A stretch of DNA of 64,000 nt from Lindgomyces ingoldianus (lineage: Eukaryota; Ascomycota; Dothideomycetes; Pleosporales; Lindgomycetaceae): positions 195,925-259,924 of the forward strand of contig NW_022985220.1 in assembly GCF_010093535.1 (NCBI RefSeq). The letters are read 5' to 3'. Below are positions 34,736 through 47,132 of the stretch, piece after piece. The notes beneath the pieces are model-generated. The model had not been told where the DNA came from. It was given only the letters and a program-made list of their open reading frames with translations, and searched no databases. A program made the position numbers and the translations under genes. Within the stretch, counting starts at the first letter, position 1, and each line of letters begins with the position of its first letter.

Positions 34736-37253
34736 AATAAAATTTTTACTTAGTAGCTATAACTATCTAAACACTAATTAATTAACTTTTATAATAATAA
34801 CTATATATAATACTAGAACTATAAAACTAGAGGTAATTACTCTTCTTCTAAGCAACTTTAAGATGCTTGCAGAGCTAGTCTAGTAAGACCCTTTGCTACT
34901 ACTGCTGCTAGCTTACTTACTATATAGCTACTTTTTTACTAGTTTTTTACACTTATATAATACACTTAATTTTTTTAATAACTTTAAGCTATAAAAAGTA
35001 CTACTATAGCTTACTTTAATAACTTAACTTTTACTTATTTCTCTAGCACCTGTCTAGCTTAGTAATAGAAGGCTAGCTTTATAGGCCTACTATTTATTTA
35101 CACTAGAGATTCTTTATAGTTTTTATAGCATAGTATATGTAATGCTTTAGTGCAGGTTTTAGCTTAGGCGCTAGCTTAAGCGCTACTAGTAGTAGTAATA
35201 GGCTAGGCAAGCGCGTAAACAGCGTAGGCGCAAGGCTAGCCTAGGCAGAGGTATACCTGCTTAAATCTACATCTACTAGCAACAGCAGCGCAGCTGCTGT
35301 GTGCCTAAGTAGAGGTAGTAGTAGCAGTAGACTGCCCTGCGCCTGTAATGCCTCTAGGCAGAACATAAGGCTGCTAAATATAAGCACTTATAGCTACTAA
35401 AACTATAATTTTTATAGTTTATATATATAATTAAGCTTTTTTTTAAGCTTTTTTTAAGCTTTTTTATTTACTACTTATTTAAAGCATCTAGCGCTTAAAG
35501 CTAGTTAGTAAGTAAAAGTATTACTTAGTATAAGACTAATAGCTAACTAGAAGCTGCCTTTGCATTAAAAAACATGTTAATGTCCTAAGCAAAGGCAGCA
35601 TACGCTCTGTGCTAGAACACTAGGTGGCTCTATATAAGGTGGCTAGAGAAGCGCTAGTGTAGTGTAACTAAGTCTTAAAGAATTACCTTTTTAAAGTAAA
35701 GTAGTAAGCTTATAAGGCCTCTTATAGCTAAGTTATTAATTTAGCTAGTGTATAAGCTAAAGTAGCTTTTCTACACATTAAGCTTTAGCTAAATAAGAGA
35801 TAAAAGCTTATCTAAAGGCATAATAGCTATATAAGAGATCTTAAAGTAGCTTATCTGCAGTAGATAGCTAGCTATAAACTTTATAAACTTTTATAGTAGT
35901 AAGTTAAAGTAGTAGCTAACTATTTACTTTTAATTTTACTTACTTATTTACTAAATTTAATTTTTACTAACTTTTTTAAGCTTTACTAGCTTAGCTGCTT
36001 TACTATATAAAAAGTAAGTTTTTTTTTAAAATAAAATTCTAGTGTAACTATACACCTTTATAACTTAGTTGCACTAGGAGTTGTAGAAGAAGGCTGCTAT
36101 ATAATTGCCTATACTAGCCTTAATTAGCTATATATAGTACTAGGCTAAGCGCTTACTAAAGTTAGAAAAGGGCTTATTACCTAAGTTCTAGCAATAAAGC
36201 AGGTAAAAGGCTAGGCTGCTAAGCATATAAAGAATTAGCTTTTTATACTATAGTATACTTATTATTTTAAGCTAGCTATACTAGTTTTACTTACTTATAT
36301 AAGTAGTAAATATTAAAAGTATGTAGTGTATAAAGCTTTTTTTTTTAAACTTAAAAGTAAATAGGTTTAAAATTTTTATAAAATAGTAGTTACTTTTACA
36401 CATAAGCATGTAGTAGCCTAGCATAAGATTAACTAGTGTATAGAAGTAACACTCTACTATTACTAAGAACAAGCTTATGTCTACGCTATATGTTTATAGC
36501 TTACTATAAAGCTACTTAAACTTATTTTTAGTGTAGCTATTAAGCAGCATGTTTTTACTTTTATTAGTGTACTGCTTTTAATCTTGCTAGGCATCTCTGC
36601 GCTATAAAGACCTAAAGTACTCCCTTACACTATTTACACATAGTAATAAGTAGCTGTTTATACCTAGCGCCTTCTACTCTTACTAAAGGTTAGTAATAGC
36701 TATAATATAAGTATAAACTAAATACTAAGTAAGATATGTTTTATTTTAAAAAATATTACTTTTTACTTTATAAAACTTAGTTTTTAAAAGCTAGTTTATA
36801 ACTTTTTTAACTAAAAAAAGTAGTAGCTTTTTTTTTATAATAGTGCTACTATTATAGTACTGCTTCCTTTTATAGAATACCTAGACATAGAAGTTAGCAC
36901 AGACATAGACACATAGATAGGCAGGTAGGCAGGTAAGAATACTACCTTAAATTCCTTCTACTTTAGAACATAGACCTAGTGTGTATTCTTTAGCTGCTGC
37001 TTATAAATTATAGCTAAAATATAGTGCATATTAGTGTGTAGCTTAGTGTTATTTATAATGTTAATATCTATACACTTATAACACGCCCTACACTATAAAC
37101 TTATGCTTACTTACTTTACCCTACTCTTACCTCTAAGTAAGTGTGTATAGTAAAGGAGAGTATATATAGTAGTAAGTAGTGCACGCTAAAGCTTAGGCTT
37201 AGAATAAAAGTAAGAGCAGAGCCTAGCCTGCCCTAGGGCCTCTCTATCTATAC

Positions 37254-37292
<39 letters not shown>

Positions 37293-37295
<3 letters not shown>

Positions 37296-37405
37296 TACAG
37301 GAGCCATCAGCGGCAGGCTCAGCAGGCGGCCGGTGCAGTAGGAGATGTCCACCGCACAGGCGTGAGAGCTAGGGGTAGACATTTGTAGACACCTGCAGGA
37401 GGCAA
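37293..37405. repeat. GC-rich island with degraded hairpin, copy 3
   Basis: Same block; left arm intact (37344-37353), right arm changed to GGTAGACATT (37374-37383) by two transitions, weakening the stem. Confidence 0.85.
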
Positions 37406-37785
37406 TTAGTTAAGAAGTAAAACAGTAACTTAGCTAAAGCTTAGTATAGCCTTAAATACTAATAGTATATCTATAGTAATATTTATATAGCTAATTTAGT
37501 AGCTTAGTAAAATTTTTACTAGTAAAAAAAGCTATGTGCTTATTAACTTTTAGTATTTATTTATATTTATTACTTACTTTTTATAAGTAATATCTATGCT
37601 GCTATATATATAAATAGTTTAATTTTTAGTCTTATAATAGCTACTAGGCTGCTTTAGCTTTAAAGCGCTGCAGAGCTGCATTATAATTACTATTACATTG
37701 CTAGAAACGCACTATATAGCTGCTAGGTACCTCTTTATAAATGTTACAGTGTAACAGAAGTATACTATGCTTGCATAGTATTCTA

Positions 37786-38114
37786 ATAATATAGTAAATT
37801 ATAGAACAATGTATTAAATTATAATAAAAAGTAGTAAATTATAAAAAAACATAGTAAATTATAAAATAATATAGTAAATTATAATAAAACATAGTAAATT
37901 ATAAAATAATGTAGTAAATTATAATAAAATGTAGCATATTATAGAATAATATAGTAAATTGTAATAAAACACAGTAAATTGCAGAATAATATAGTAAATT
38001 ATAATAAAATATAGTAAATTATAAAATAATATAGTAAATTATAATAAAACATAGCATATTATAAAATAATATAGTAAATTATAATAAAATATAGTAAATT
38101 ATAAAATAATATAA
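37786..38114. repeat. 20-bp minisatellite, copy 4
   Basis: Same periodic array, about 16 monomers, again strongly C-to-T/G-to-A mutated. Confidence 0.9.
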
Positions 38115-40633
38115 AATAAAATTTTTACTTAGTAGCTATAACTATCTAAACACTAATTAATTAACTCTTATAATAATAACTATATATAATACTAGAACTA
38201 TAAAACTAGGAGTAATTACTTTTCTTCTAAGTAACTTTAAAATGCTTGTAGAGCTAGTCTAGTAAGACTCTTTACTACTGCTGCTACTAGCTTACTTACT
38301 ATATAGCTACTTTTTTACTAGTTTTTTATGCTTATATAATGCACCTAATTTTCTTAATAATTTTAAGCTATAAAAAGTACTACTATAGCTTACTTTAATA
38401 ACTTAACTTTTACTTATTTCTCTAGCGCCTGTCTAGCTTAGTAATAAAAGGCTAGCTCTATAGGCCTACTGTTTATTTACACTAAAAATTCTCTATAGTC
38501 TTTATAGTGTAGTATATGTAATACTTTAGTGTAGGTTTTAGCTTAGGTGCTAGCTTAAGCGCTACTAGTAGCAGTAATAGGCTAGGTAAGCGCGTAGACA
38601 GCATAGGCGCAAGGCTAGCCTAGGCAGAGGTATACCTGCTTAAATCTACGTCTGCTAGCAACAGCAGCGCAGCTGCTGTGTGCCTAAGTAGAGGTGGTAG
38701 CAGCAGCAGACTGCCCTGCGCCTGTAATGCCTCTAGGCAGAATATAAGGCTGCTAGATATAAGCACTTATAGCTACTAAAACTATAATCTTTATAGCTTA
38801 TATATATAATTAAGCTTTTTTTTAAGCTTTTTTTTAAGCTTTTTTATTTACTACTTATTTTAAGCATCTAGCGCTTAAAGCTAGTTAGTAAGTAAGAGTA
38901 TTACTTAGTATAAGACTAATAGCTAACTAGAAGCTGCCTTTATATTAAAAGACATGTTAATGTCCTAAGCAAAGGCAGCATATACTCTGTGCTAGAACAC
39001 TAGGTGGCTCTACACAGAGTAGCTAGAGAAGCGCTAGCGTAGTGTAACTAAGTTTTAAAGAATTACTTTTCTAAAGTAAAGTAGTAAGCTTATAAAGCTT
39101 TTTACAGCTAAGTTATTAATTTAGCTAGTGTGTAAGCTAAAGTAGCCCTTTTATACATTAAGCTTTAGCTAAATAAGAGACAGAAGCTTATTTAAAAGTA
39201 TAATAGCTATATAAAAGATCTTAAAGTAGCCTATTTATAGCAAATAGCTAGCTATAGACCTTATAAACTTTTATAGTAGTAAGTTAAAGTAGTAGCTAAC
39301 TATTTACTTTTAATTTTACTTACTTACTTACTAAATTTAATTTTTATTAACTTTTTTAAGCTTTACTAGCTTAGCTACTTTACTATATAAAAAGTAAGTT
39401 TTTTTTTAAGATAAGATCTTAGTGTAACTATACACCTTTACAACCTAGTTGCGCTAGGAGTTGTAGAAGAAGGCTGCTATATAATTACCTATGCTAGCCT
39501 TAATTAGCTATATATAGTACTAGGCTAAGCGCTTACTAAAGTTAAAAAAGGGCTTATTACTTAAGTTTTAGCAATAGAGTAGGTAAAAGGCTAGGCTGCT
39601 AAGCATATAAAAGATTAGCTTTTTATGCTATAGCGCGCCTATTATTTTAAGCTAGCTATGCTAGTTTTACTTACTTACATAAGTAGTAAATATTAAAAGT
39701 ATATAGCATATAAAGCTTTTTTTTTTAAACTTAAAAGTAAATAAGTTTAAGATCTTTATAAAACAGCAGTTACCTTTACACATAAGCATATAGTAGCCTA
39801 GCATAAGATTAACTAGCGTACAGAAGTAACACTCTACTATTGCTAAAAACAAGCTTGCGTCTACGCTATGTGTCTATAGCTTACTATAGAGCTGCTTAAA
39901 CTTATCCTTAGTGTAGCTATTAAGCAGTGTATTTTTGCTTTTATTAGCGTACTGCTCTTAATCTTACTAGGCATCCCTACGCTGTAGAGACCTAAGGTAC
40001 TCCTTTACACTGTCTACGCGTAGTAATAGGTAGCTATTTATACCTAGCGCCTTTTACTCTTACTAGAGGTTAGTAATAGCTGTAATATAAACATAAACTA
40101 AGCACTAAGTAAAATATATTTTATTTTAAAAAATATTACTTTTTACCTTATAAAACTTAATTTTTAAAGGCTAGTTTATAACTTTTTTAACTAAAAAAAG
40201 TAGTAGCTTTTTCTTTATAATAGTGCTACTATTATAGTACTACTTTCTCTTGCAGAACGCCTAGACATAGAAGTTAGCACAGACACAGATACATAGATAG
40301 GCAGGTAGGCAGGTAAGAATACTACCTTAAATTCCTCCTGCTTTAGAATATAGACCTAGTGTGTATTCTCTAGCTACTACTTATAAATTATAGCTAAAAT
40401 ATAGTGCGCATTAGCGCATAGCTTAGTGTTGTTTATAATGTTAACATCTGCGCGCTTATAACACACTCTACGCTGTAAACTTATGCTTACTTGCCTTACC
40501 TTACTTTTACTCCTAAGTAAGTGTGTATAGTAAGAGAGGGTATATATAGTAGTAAGTAGTGCACGCTAAAGCTTAGGCTTAGGATAAAGGTAAGGGCAGG
40601 GCCTGGCCTGCCCTAGGGCCTCTCCATCCATAC

Positions 40634-40670
<37 letters not shown>

Positions 40671-40673
<3 letters not shown>

Positions 40674-40790
40674 TACAGGAGCCATCAGCGGCGGGCTCAG
40701 CAGGCGGCCGGTGCAGTAGGAGATGTCCACCGCACGGGCGCGAGAGCCGGGGGTGGACATCCGCAGACGCCCGCAGGAGGCGATTAGTTA
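40671..40790. repeat. GC-rich island with hairpin, copy 4
   Basis: Same block in its most C/G-rich form; arms 40722-40731 and 40752-40761 perfectly complementary, loop 20 nt. Confidence 0.85.
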
Positions 40791-40838
40791 AAAAGCAAGA
40801 CAGCAACTTAGCTAAGGCTTAGTGCAGCCTTAAATACT

Positions 40839-43094
40839 ATAAGATGCTAAATAAGATAAGTATACTTTTCTATTTATGTCCTCTACTGCCTTAGGTCTGT
40901 TTTATACTTTCTAAAGTTTACATCTGCTTGTTTTAAAGCCCTTTTCTAATTGTTGCTTATTATAGTATGTTCTAGAAGTATTAAACGCATAACATGTTGT
41001 TATTAGGGGCAACCTTAACAATCTACGTACTGTAGTTTAAGATAATAAAGAAAAGATAAAAAAGAAAATAAAATCATTTAATCTCAGACAAAAGTCCCTA
41101 AGGTTTAACAGAGTATGATATTTAGTTGGGGTCCTCAAACTTGATGAGCACCGGGGGCTCACTGACCCAGGAAGCTAAGCCGTACAGCTGGTATTAATGT
41201 TAGATACTAGAAACTAACAGTACCTAATCTATAGTAAGCCTGGATGTTGGTATTGTGGTTGTACAGCAGTCCTGGCTAGAAAATCTTTGTGTTCGATACT
41301 AGCGGACTGTGTTCCCAACGAGATGCCACGCGGTCCGCTTGTTATCCAGGGAGGTTGCCTTACGCCACGTCTTCTTGGGCTGCATCGGTTTGTCTCTTGA
41401 AAAAAGCGGCATCAAATTAGCTACTATGAGGCTGTAGTGCGATCACATCCTACAGAAAACAGAGCTTAGCAAGGCCGCTGCCACCTCCCAGAACCGGAGT
41501 TGCCCATCCCGCAAGCAGAGATACCAAGCCTCTCAACTGTGACGAGTAAGGTCCGAGGAATTGACATCCGTTTCGCAGTTTGTGGAAAGGGAGGGAGATG
41601 GTGTGAGTATAGGTCCTAGCGATCTCGGCGCGAGCCTTGGGTCAGGAAGCAAGCTCTTCACACCGGCATGGGGGAAACTGATGTCGAAAGATGCAGGAGG
41701 TTGCTCAGCTGCGTGACGACTATGGCTCGGTGCGAATTCTGTCTCACCCTTAACTCAACACCGCTATAGGGTCCTGAGGCCACGTAAAGGTGCGATTGTT
41801 TGTGCACGGGGCTGCTTCGGAGAAGGCCCGGACGCCTTCTTCCGCGCAAAATTCTCGCCTTTGAAACTTCAGCAAGCCGTCCGCTGTGCATCTTCCCCTC
41901 TGTGGTAGACCAGACCCAAGCTATCTAAGCTTCGTAGGGCGAAGAAACCGGGTGTTTAGAGAGCGGGCGTCCGTCGTGCCTTCGCCTCTCTCCAATGTTA
42001 TGTCGAAGCGGGACATGAGCACCTTTGGGTCCTCTTTCCTTGATGCCTGGGGCAGTCAGGAATCGATAACGGCGGTGTTTCGTGACCCAAGTCGAGACCG
42101 TTGTGCTGTGTTTCAGACGTTGGAGAGTTGTCTCAGGCGGCTGTTGTAGTTCGCTCCCGCGCAGGGGGCGCGATCGCCATCAGGGGCTTCAACCAGGTCG
42201 TCTTCGCCTTCTAGATCTGGCTGATGCTCAGAATTTTCACGACTATCTAATCCGAGGACGTGATGAAGTTATGCTGGCGCGAACGAAGGGTGCGAAGAGA
42301 GGCTGCAGAGCCAACAGTGGTCGGTCGGTGAACGTCCATCACACCACAAGGCCAATGGGCATCGGCTGTCCTCTTCAGGGGGGTCGCTAGCACAACCCCC
42401 ATCCGACTCTAAACGAACCTCGCCCTCGCCCAGCTGACAGGTCCTCTCATCTGTGACACTCTGCTCCACCAGATGTTTTATGGCTTCAGCGAATCCGGAG
42501 CTAGCCCGGTCCACAGCAGCACTCTCTGAGCTGTGCGGCCACGAGGTTTTACATTCACGACAGGCGCCAAACACGACAGCCGGCTCCGCTCCCGTTCGAG
42601 GAAGATGCAGTTCCTTCCTCTGTCACCCCAGTGGCCGATGGGAATCGCCGCCGCTGCTTAAGCCTCCTGTGACTATCGTCACGCAGGCTGATGGAGATCA
42701 TACAGGAACATAGCCCTGAATGGACCGTCCTGACGTACATGACAGATTCGGCCTTCCTGCAGGGGAGAAGCTTTAGAGATCCAATCTCACTGCATCCGAG
42801 TCCACAGCCAAAGTGGCGTCGCCAATTATATGCAAGATCACAGAGGTGCCACAAGCAGATGTAGTTGCGGCTTCCCCGGCCATTTTTATGGTCTTCCTCC
42901 TCGTCGTTGATGTCTCAGCTCTCACCTAGCCAGTTCTATTCCTGAGCTTCTGCTATTCTCTTATTCCTGTCATCCATATCCTCGACTTAGTTGCCTTTCT
43001 ATAGTTCTTCATGCGTGATGATGGGCTCCTTCGAGTTTCTTTTTTATAACCGTCCTGCCATCATCAACCTCTCTTCTCATTACTAGTGGCCTTG
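40839..43094. other. Gene-poor right flank of the satellite array
   Basis: The first ~260 bp remain AT-rich (possibly another decayed repeat), then composition returns to normal near 41130. Open frames of 60-103 codons on both strands between 41650 and 42860 have no recognisable motifs and overlap antisense. The C/T-rich part from about 42880 is a likely leader for the membrane protein gene. Confidence 0.45.
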
Positions 43095-44556
43095 ATGGCA
43101 TCTCCCTCTGGTAATCGCGTTATCGCGGTGACCGAAGCTTTTACAGTTGTTGCAGGAGCCGTCGTGTTTCTTCGCTTATTTACTCGTGTCGCCGTCCTTC
43201 GAAATGCTGGCTTCGAAGATGTTTGTATTACTGTTGCTATGGTGGGTTCCTATTCAGTTCTGTGCGCCGCTCTATCGCTGACTGATGGTTCTTCCAATAG
43301 GCTTGTTCCATAGGTCTCACAGTCACAATAGCCGAACAAGTTCGGAACGGAATGGGGATGCACATTACAACACTCACGCCTACAATGATAATTGATTCTC
43401 AAAAGGTATGCAACTACCTTTTTCAAGGTTGGGAGCCAACTCTAACTCCTATGTTCAGGCTTTTTGGGCAAGCATATGGATTTACAACCTCTCCCTAACA
43501 TTCACGAAACTATCAATCCTCGTGCAATTTCTACGAATTTTCCCGACTCGCCGCTTCCGCTTCATTTGTTTCATCCTGGCAGGCTTCATTGGGACATTTG
43601 GAATCTGGACCTTTTTTGGAAGCATCTTCCTGTGTTCCCCAATCGAATTCTTCTGGGATAAAACAACCAAAGGCGGAACATGTTTGAACCAGTTTGTTAT
43701 CTGGTATCTTAATGCTGGTGTGAATATCGTTCAGGATTTTGCCATTCTCATTCTTCCAATACCAGTGCTGCGCACACTGAATATTCCAAAGGGTCAGAAG
43801 AGAGCGCTTATTATCATCTTCGCTCTTGGTGGATTGTAAGAGCATTTCAATCTCTTAATCGTCTTAGTGCTATCAGCTAACACACGTCTCAGCGTCTGTC
43901 TCATATCAATAATCCGCCTTCAGACTCTTGTCCGGATCTCCAACTCTAAGGACCCTACCTTCGATAACCCTCCCGCCGCAACCTTTTCAGTAGTAGAAGT
44001 CAACGTTGGAATCGTCTGCGCATGCCTTCCTTCCCTCCGACCCCTATTCGCCCATATGCTTCCTTCCTATTTTCCACCCATACCACAACTCAATACTAGT
44101 CGAAGAAACGACGAAGAGCGACAACAGCCAAAGCACCTTCGAACACTCTCCTCTCAAACCCACCCATACACAGCAGGCGAGTCTAGTAGACCCAGCTATT
44201 CTCGCGGTGGTGCAACCAACACAACATGGTCCCGCAATGAAAGCGAACTGGAGCAAATGTATAATCATCAAGCCACGGTATTGGGTACGGGTACCAGAAT
44301 AAATGGCCCTGTTCGACAGGTCACGATAAATCACACGCCGCGAATTTCTTCTAGCCATCCGGCGCCAAGGTTACCAAGATTGCCAGAGAACCTAGCCACC
44401 ATTGGTTCTGTAGGAGCGTCACGACCAAGTTCGAAGCACTCAAGGCGTAGTTCCGGACCTAGAAATCATAGCCGAAAACACCATGCGCGGAATTCGAGCC
44501 TTCACAAACCGCTTCCCATCACTCCTTTCCCGGTCCTTGAACCATGGAACAGATGA
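43095..44556 (+). CDS. Seven-helix Pth11-like / rhodopsin-domain integral membrane protein
   Basis: Exons 43095-43241, 43301-43405, 43459-43835, 43893-44556 (430 residues, all junctions GT/AG and in frame). Seven hydrophobic segments can be placed: VTEAFTVVAGAVVFLRLF, VCITVAMACSIGLTV, AFWASIWIYNLSLTFTKLSI, FICFILAGFIGTFGIWTFF, FVIWYLNAGVNIVQDFAILI, RALIIIFALGGFVCLISII and a last one containing NVGIVCACLPSLRPLF. The LxxLP spacing before NIPKGQKR and the final CLPSLRPLF are hallmarks of this very large fungal family, proposed to be surface receptors or sensors. There is no CFEM domain. The C-terminal ~150 residues are a Ser/Arg-rich cytosolic tail. Ligand unknown. Confidence 0.88.
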
Positions 44557-47132
44557 ATGAAACATCTTGAGACACGGTCTTCTTCGGTGGGCGATTTCGG
44601 TGGCCAAATCTCACAGCCTGAGGTTACACGGCACCTCGAAGAAACAGCACACATCGCACAACAGCAACGTGGTCACGGCACCAACTACCGTAAGATCAGC
44701 GCGTATTCAACTTGCATTCGTCCTTCGAGACTCAGCAACACGAAGGAACACCTCACAATTTGCGCCCTCGAACGCGATTACATCTGCCAACGTCCCTCCC
44801 TTTACACCCCTCCTTGATACAACTAGGCAACTTTCCGTATTCCCAGTCCAATCCTTCCATGTACCGATTCCATCCCGTTTCAGACCAGCATCTCCGCGGT
44901 CTACCCATCACAGTCTCTTTAATTGTAGCCTTCGCATGTACCACAATAATTTTGTGCACGGCCTTCATGATACCACAGCACGGCGTTGGCAGACACGAAA
45001 ACGCTCCTTTTAGAAATCGATGTATAGCACCAACGATAATGCACGCGCCTAGCAGGGCCTATATTCCTTCATATTGTATTATTGAGAAATTTACACTGGT
45101 TAAGAAATGAGTGTGGGCATGTACAATAGAAATAAGCATCTTATCGCGATCGATAGACAGATCGACGAAAATAAGGTACGGGCGGAAGGCAATGCCTCCC
45201 GCCCAGAGTCATACCAGTCCCAAGTCAATCTTTCAGCCCTCCCAACATAGTCCAAGCTTCTCACCGAGGTACCTGCATGTACAATCGCCTCTGATCCCCT
45301 CTCACTTATTCGGCAGCACCACCAAAGCTCCCCTCACCACGTCAGCCGCACGTTCCCAATCCCGTATCGAATTGTCTAACGCTAGCGAAGCAGCGTTAAT
45401 TGCTTGAAAGAGGCATTGAATAACCCAACCCGGGTTTTCATACTAGAAATAAATTCTCCGTATGTTTGAGGAGGAGAAGGGTGCAGTGTTCCAGATTGCT
45501 GACAGGGATAAAAGAAGCTACGGATATCGCCCCGCACGTGGAGCATTTTTGTGGTGGTCAGCGCCTCAGGGCTTGTACGACCATGACTGCAGGAACTCAA
45601 CTCCAGTTCTGCCCAAGGGACAGTTGAGGTGGGAAAGGGGAAGAGGGGAGGAGCGAGTTTATTGGGCCGATGTTTCGTTTCATGTACGTGGTCGACAGGA
45701 GGATTGATTCCTTTCGGCTTCTCTTGCTTCGTCGAAGGAAAGATTAGGAATGTGATATGCAAATGAGGTAGTTTTGTGAGGGATCAAGGTTGACTGGCTA
45801 AGCGCCTTGAGTAAGTCAATTTCTTCCTCATTTTCAGTTCTCAGCAAGAGTTCTATTCTCCTCCGTCGCCAATCGTTAGTCTATCCTTTGTGCGCTGCCT
45901 CTCCCTAGATTAGAATATGTTATCAGGATCGTTAAGGGTATCACGGAGTGGCAAATTCCTTTTTCCACCTCCCGTCATCCGCCATCCATCCCGCGACCCG
46001 ACCTCTACCACTTCATGCTCACTCTTTCAATAGAGATTCCAAGTTCATCCGAATTCTTAGATAGAGCCACCGTATGCAAGCCAATTTGAAATCATACATG
46101 TAAATTCGAAGCCGAAGGCCGTTTTCAAGACCTGGTATTTGGGGTTAGTAAGCCTCATGCCCAGGGCGGCTAGCGAAACTTCAACGATCTGCACGTTGGA
46201 AGGCTTATCTCGAAGTCATGCAATATTTGGGGGCAGTATAGGGTCGAGGCACATGGTGGAGGGCGGGCGGTGATTTTTTCCATGATGTGTTTGCACGGTT
46301 GGGATAAAAGGTATATTTGGGAGTCTTGTTGATGTTTAGTGTTAGTTCATGGATCAAAGTCGAGAGGCTCGTATTCATGTCATCGGTAACCCAACCGTTG
46401 GAAGCAGATAGGCCTTCTCCTACACTTGCTGTCTGCGCATGCTATTATATATCTCGAAAAGTTCCCAGGATAGGATGGCGGGTGGCGTCGCCGAGGGCGT
46501 GGATCATAAAGGGCGCTGAGAGCGTTACGACCCAACCGCTATTTGTCTAACTCTCCCAGCATTGGTAGTTTGATACTGTTGCTAGGTCTCTCATTGAGGC
46601 GTAAACTGTACCGGCTATGCTTGAGGAGAAGGCACGGGTAATTGCGTAAACTATTCCTGTAGCCCCTTGTGAATTCATCTAGCATGGGACACTGCAAACG
46701 CAAAGTGGCTAGCATATGATTTGAAGTGCCTGATTGTGATCGTGGGGCCAACGGCAAGGACATCTAGTCCAGAGTCAGCAGGGATGAAACTTTTTCTTGC
46801 AGATGGAGACATCAGTAAGCCATCGGTTCTCGCTTTTCATCGTGCATTGTCAGAATGCATTTCATTTTCGCCAATCACCGAAGAGGATCTCGGGGTGTCA
46901 GATCCGCAACGGACTTCTAGGCGGCAGTTAATTCGAGGCGACAGTCAACGATATCTGCGCAGCTTGGACGGTTGCCAGAAAAGACCTACATTTCCCGAGT
47001 CAAATTTCTTCAAAATAAACCCAAAAATGGTCAACTCTTGAATTGATATAGAACACAGGCCCCAATCCATTAAAGTTATCTTGTACAGTTTCTCCAGACG
47101 CCGAGCCTAACCCAAGGAGTATCAATGTACAT
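44557..47132. other. Long stretch without a supported gene
   Basis: About 2.6 kb. An 87-codon frame begins with ATG directly after, and in frame with, the stop of the membrane protein (44557-44817); other 60-148 codon frames overlap it on both strands to 45100. None has motifs. From 45110 to 47100 I see only short frames. It may hold UTRs, a non-coding RNA or a decayed gene. Confidence 0.45.

Larger units (their letters stand above)
34162..37460 (+). repeat. Satellite copy 3
   Basis: 3299 bp. It is ~80 bp shorter than the others because its internal 20-bp minisatellite has about four fewer monomers (34490-34735). Confidence 0.93.
21508..40838. repeat. Tandem array of four ~3.38-kb AT-rich units (RIP-mutated satellite)
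   Basis: Four head-to-tail copies with the internal junction sequence TAAATACTAATAGTATA seen at 24885/24886, 34161/34162 and 37460/37461. The array starts with AATAGTATATC at 21508 and ends with TAAATACT at 40838. Lengths: 3378, 3383 (after removing the retrotransposon and one target duplication), 3299 and 3378. Copies align without rearrangement; differences are almost all C/T or G/A. No frame longer than ~70 codons survives, and those that recur are stop-poor by chance or repeat-derived. The original identity of the unit (gene, transposon or structural satellite) is not determinable by eye. Confidence 0.95.
37461..40838 (+). repeat. Satellite copy 4 (right end least mutated)
   Basis: 3378 bp. 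Its last ~100 bases keep more C/G than the same part of copies 1-3 (for example CCGCAGACGCCCGCAGGAGG against CTGCAGACGCCTGTAGAAGG in copy 1). It ends abruptly at 40838, where unrelated sequence begins. Confidence 0.92.

Noticed and set aside
41100..41300. Possible 5S rRNA-like or tRNA-like fragment (segment with CTAAGCCGTAC)
   Set aside because: Only a few bases resemble 5S rRNA; conserved internal control boxes and stems are missing.
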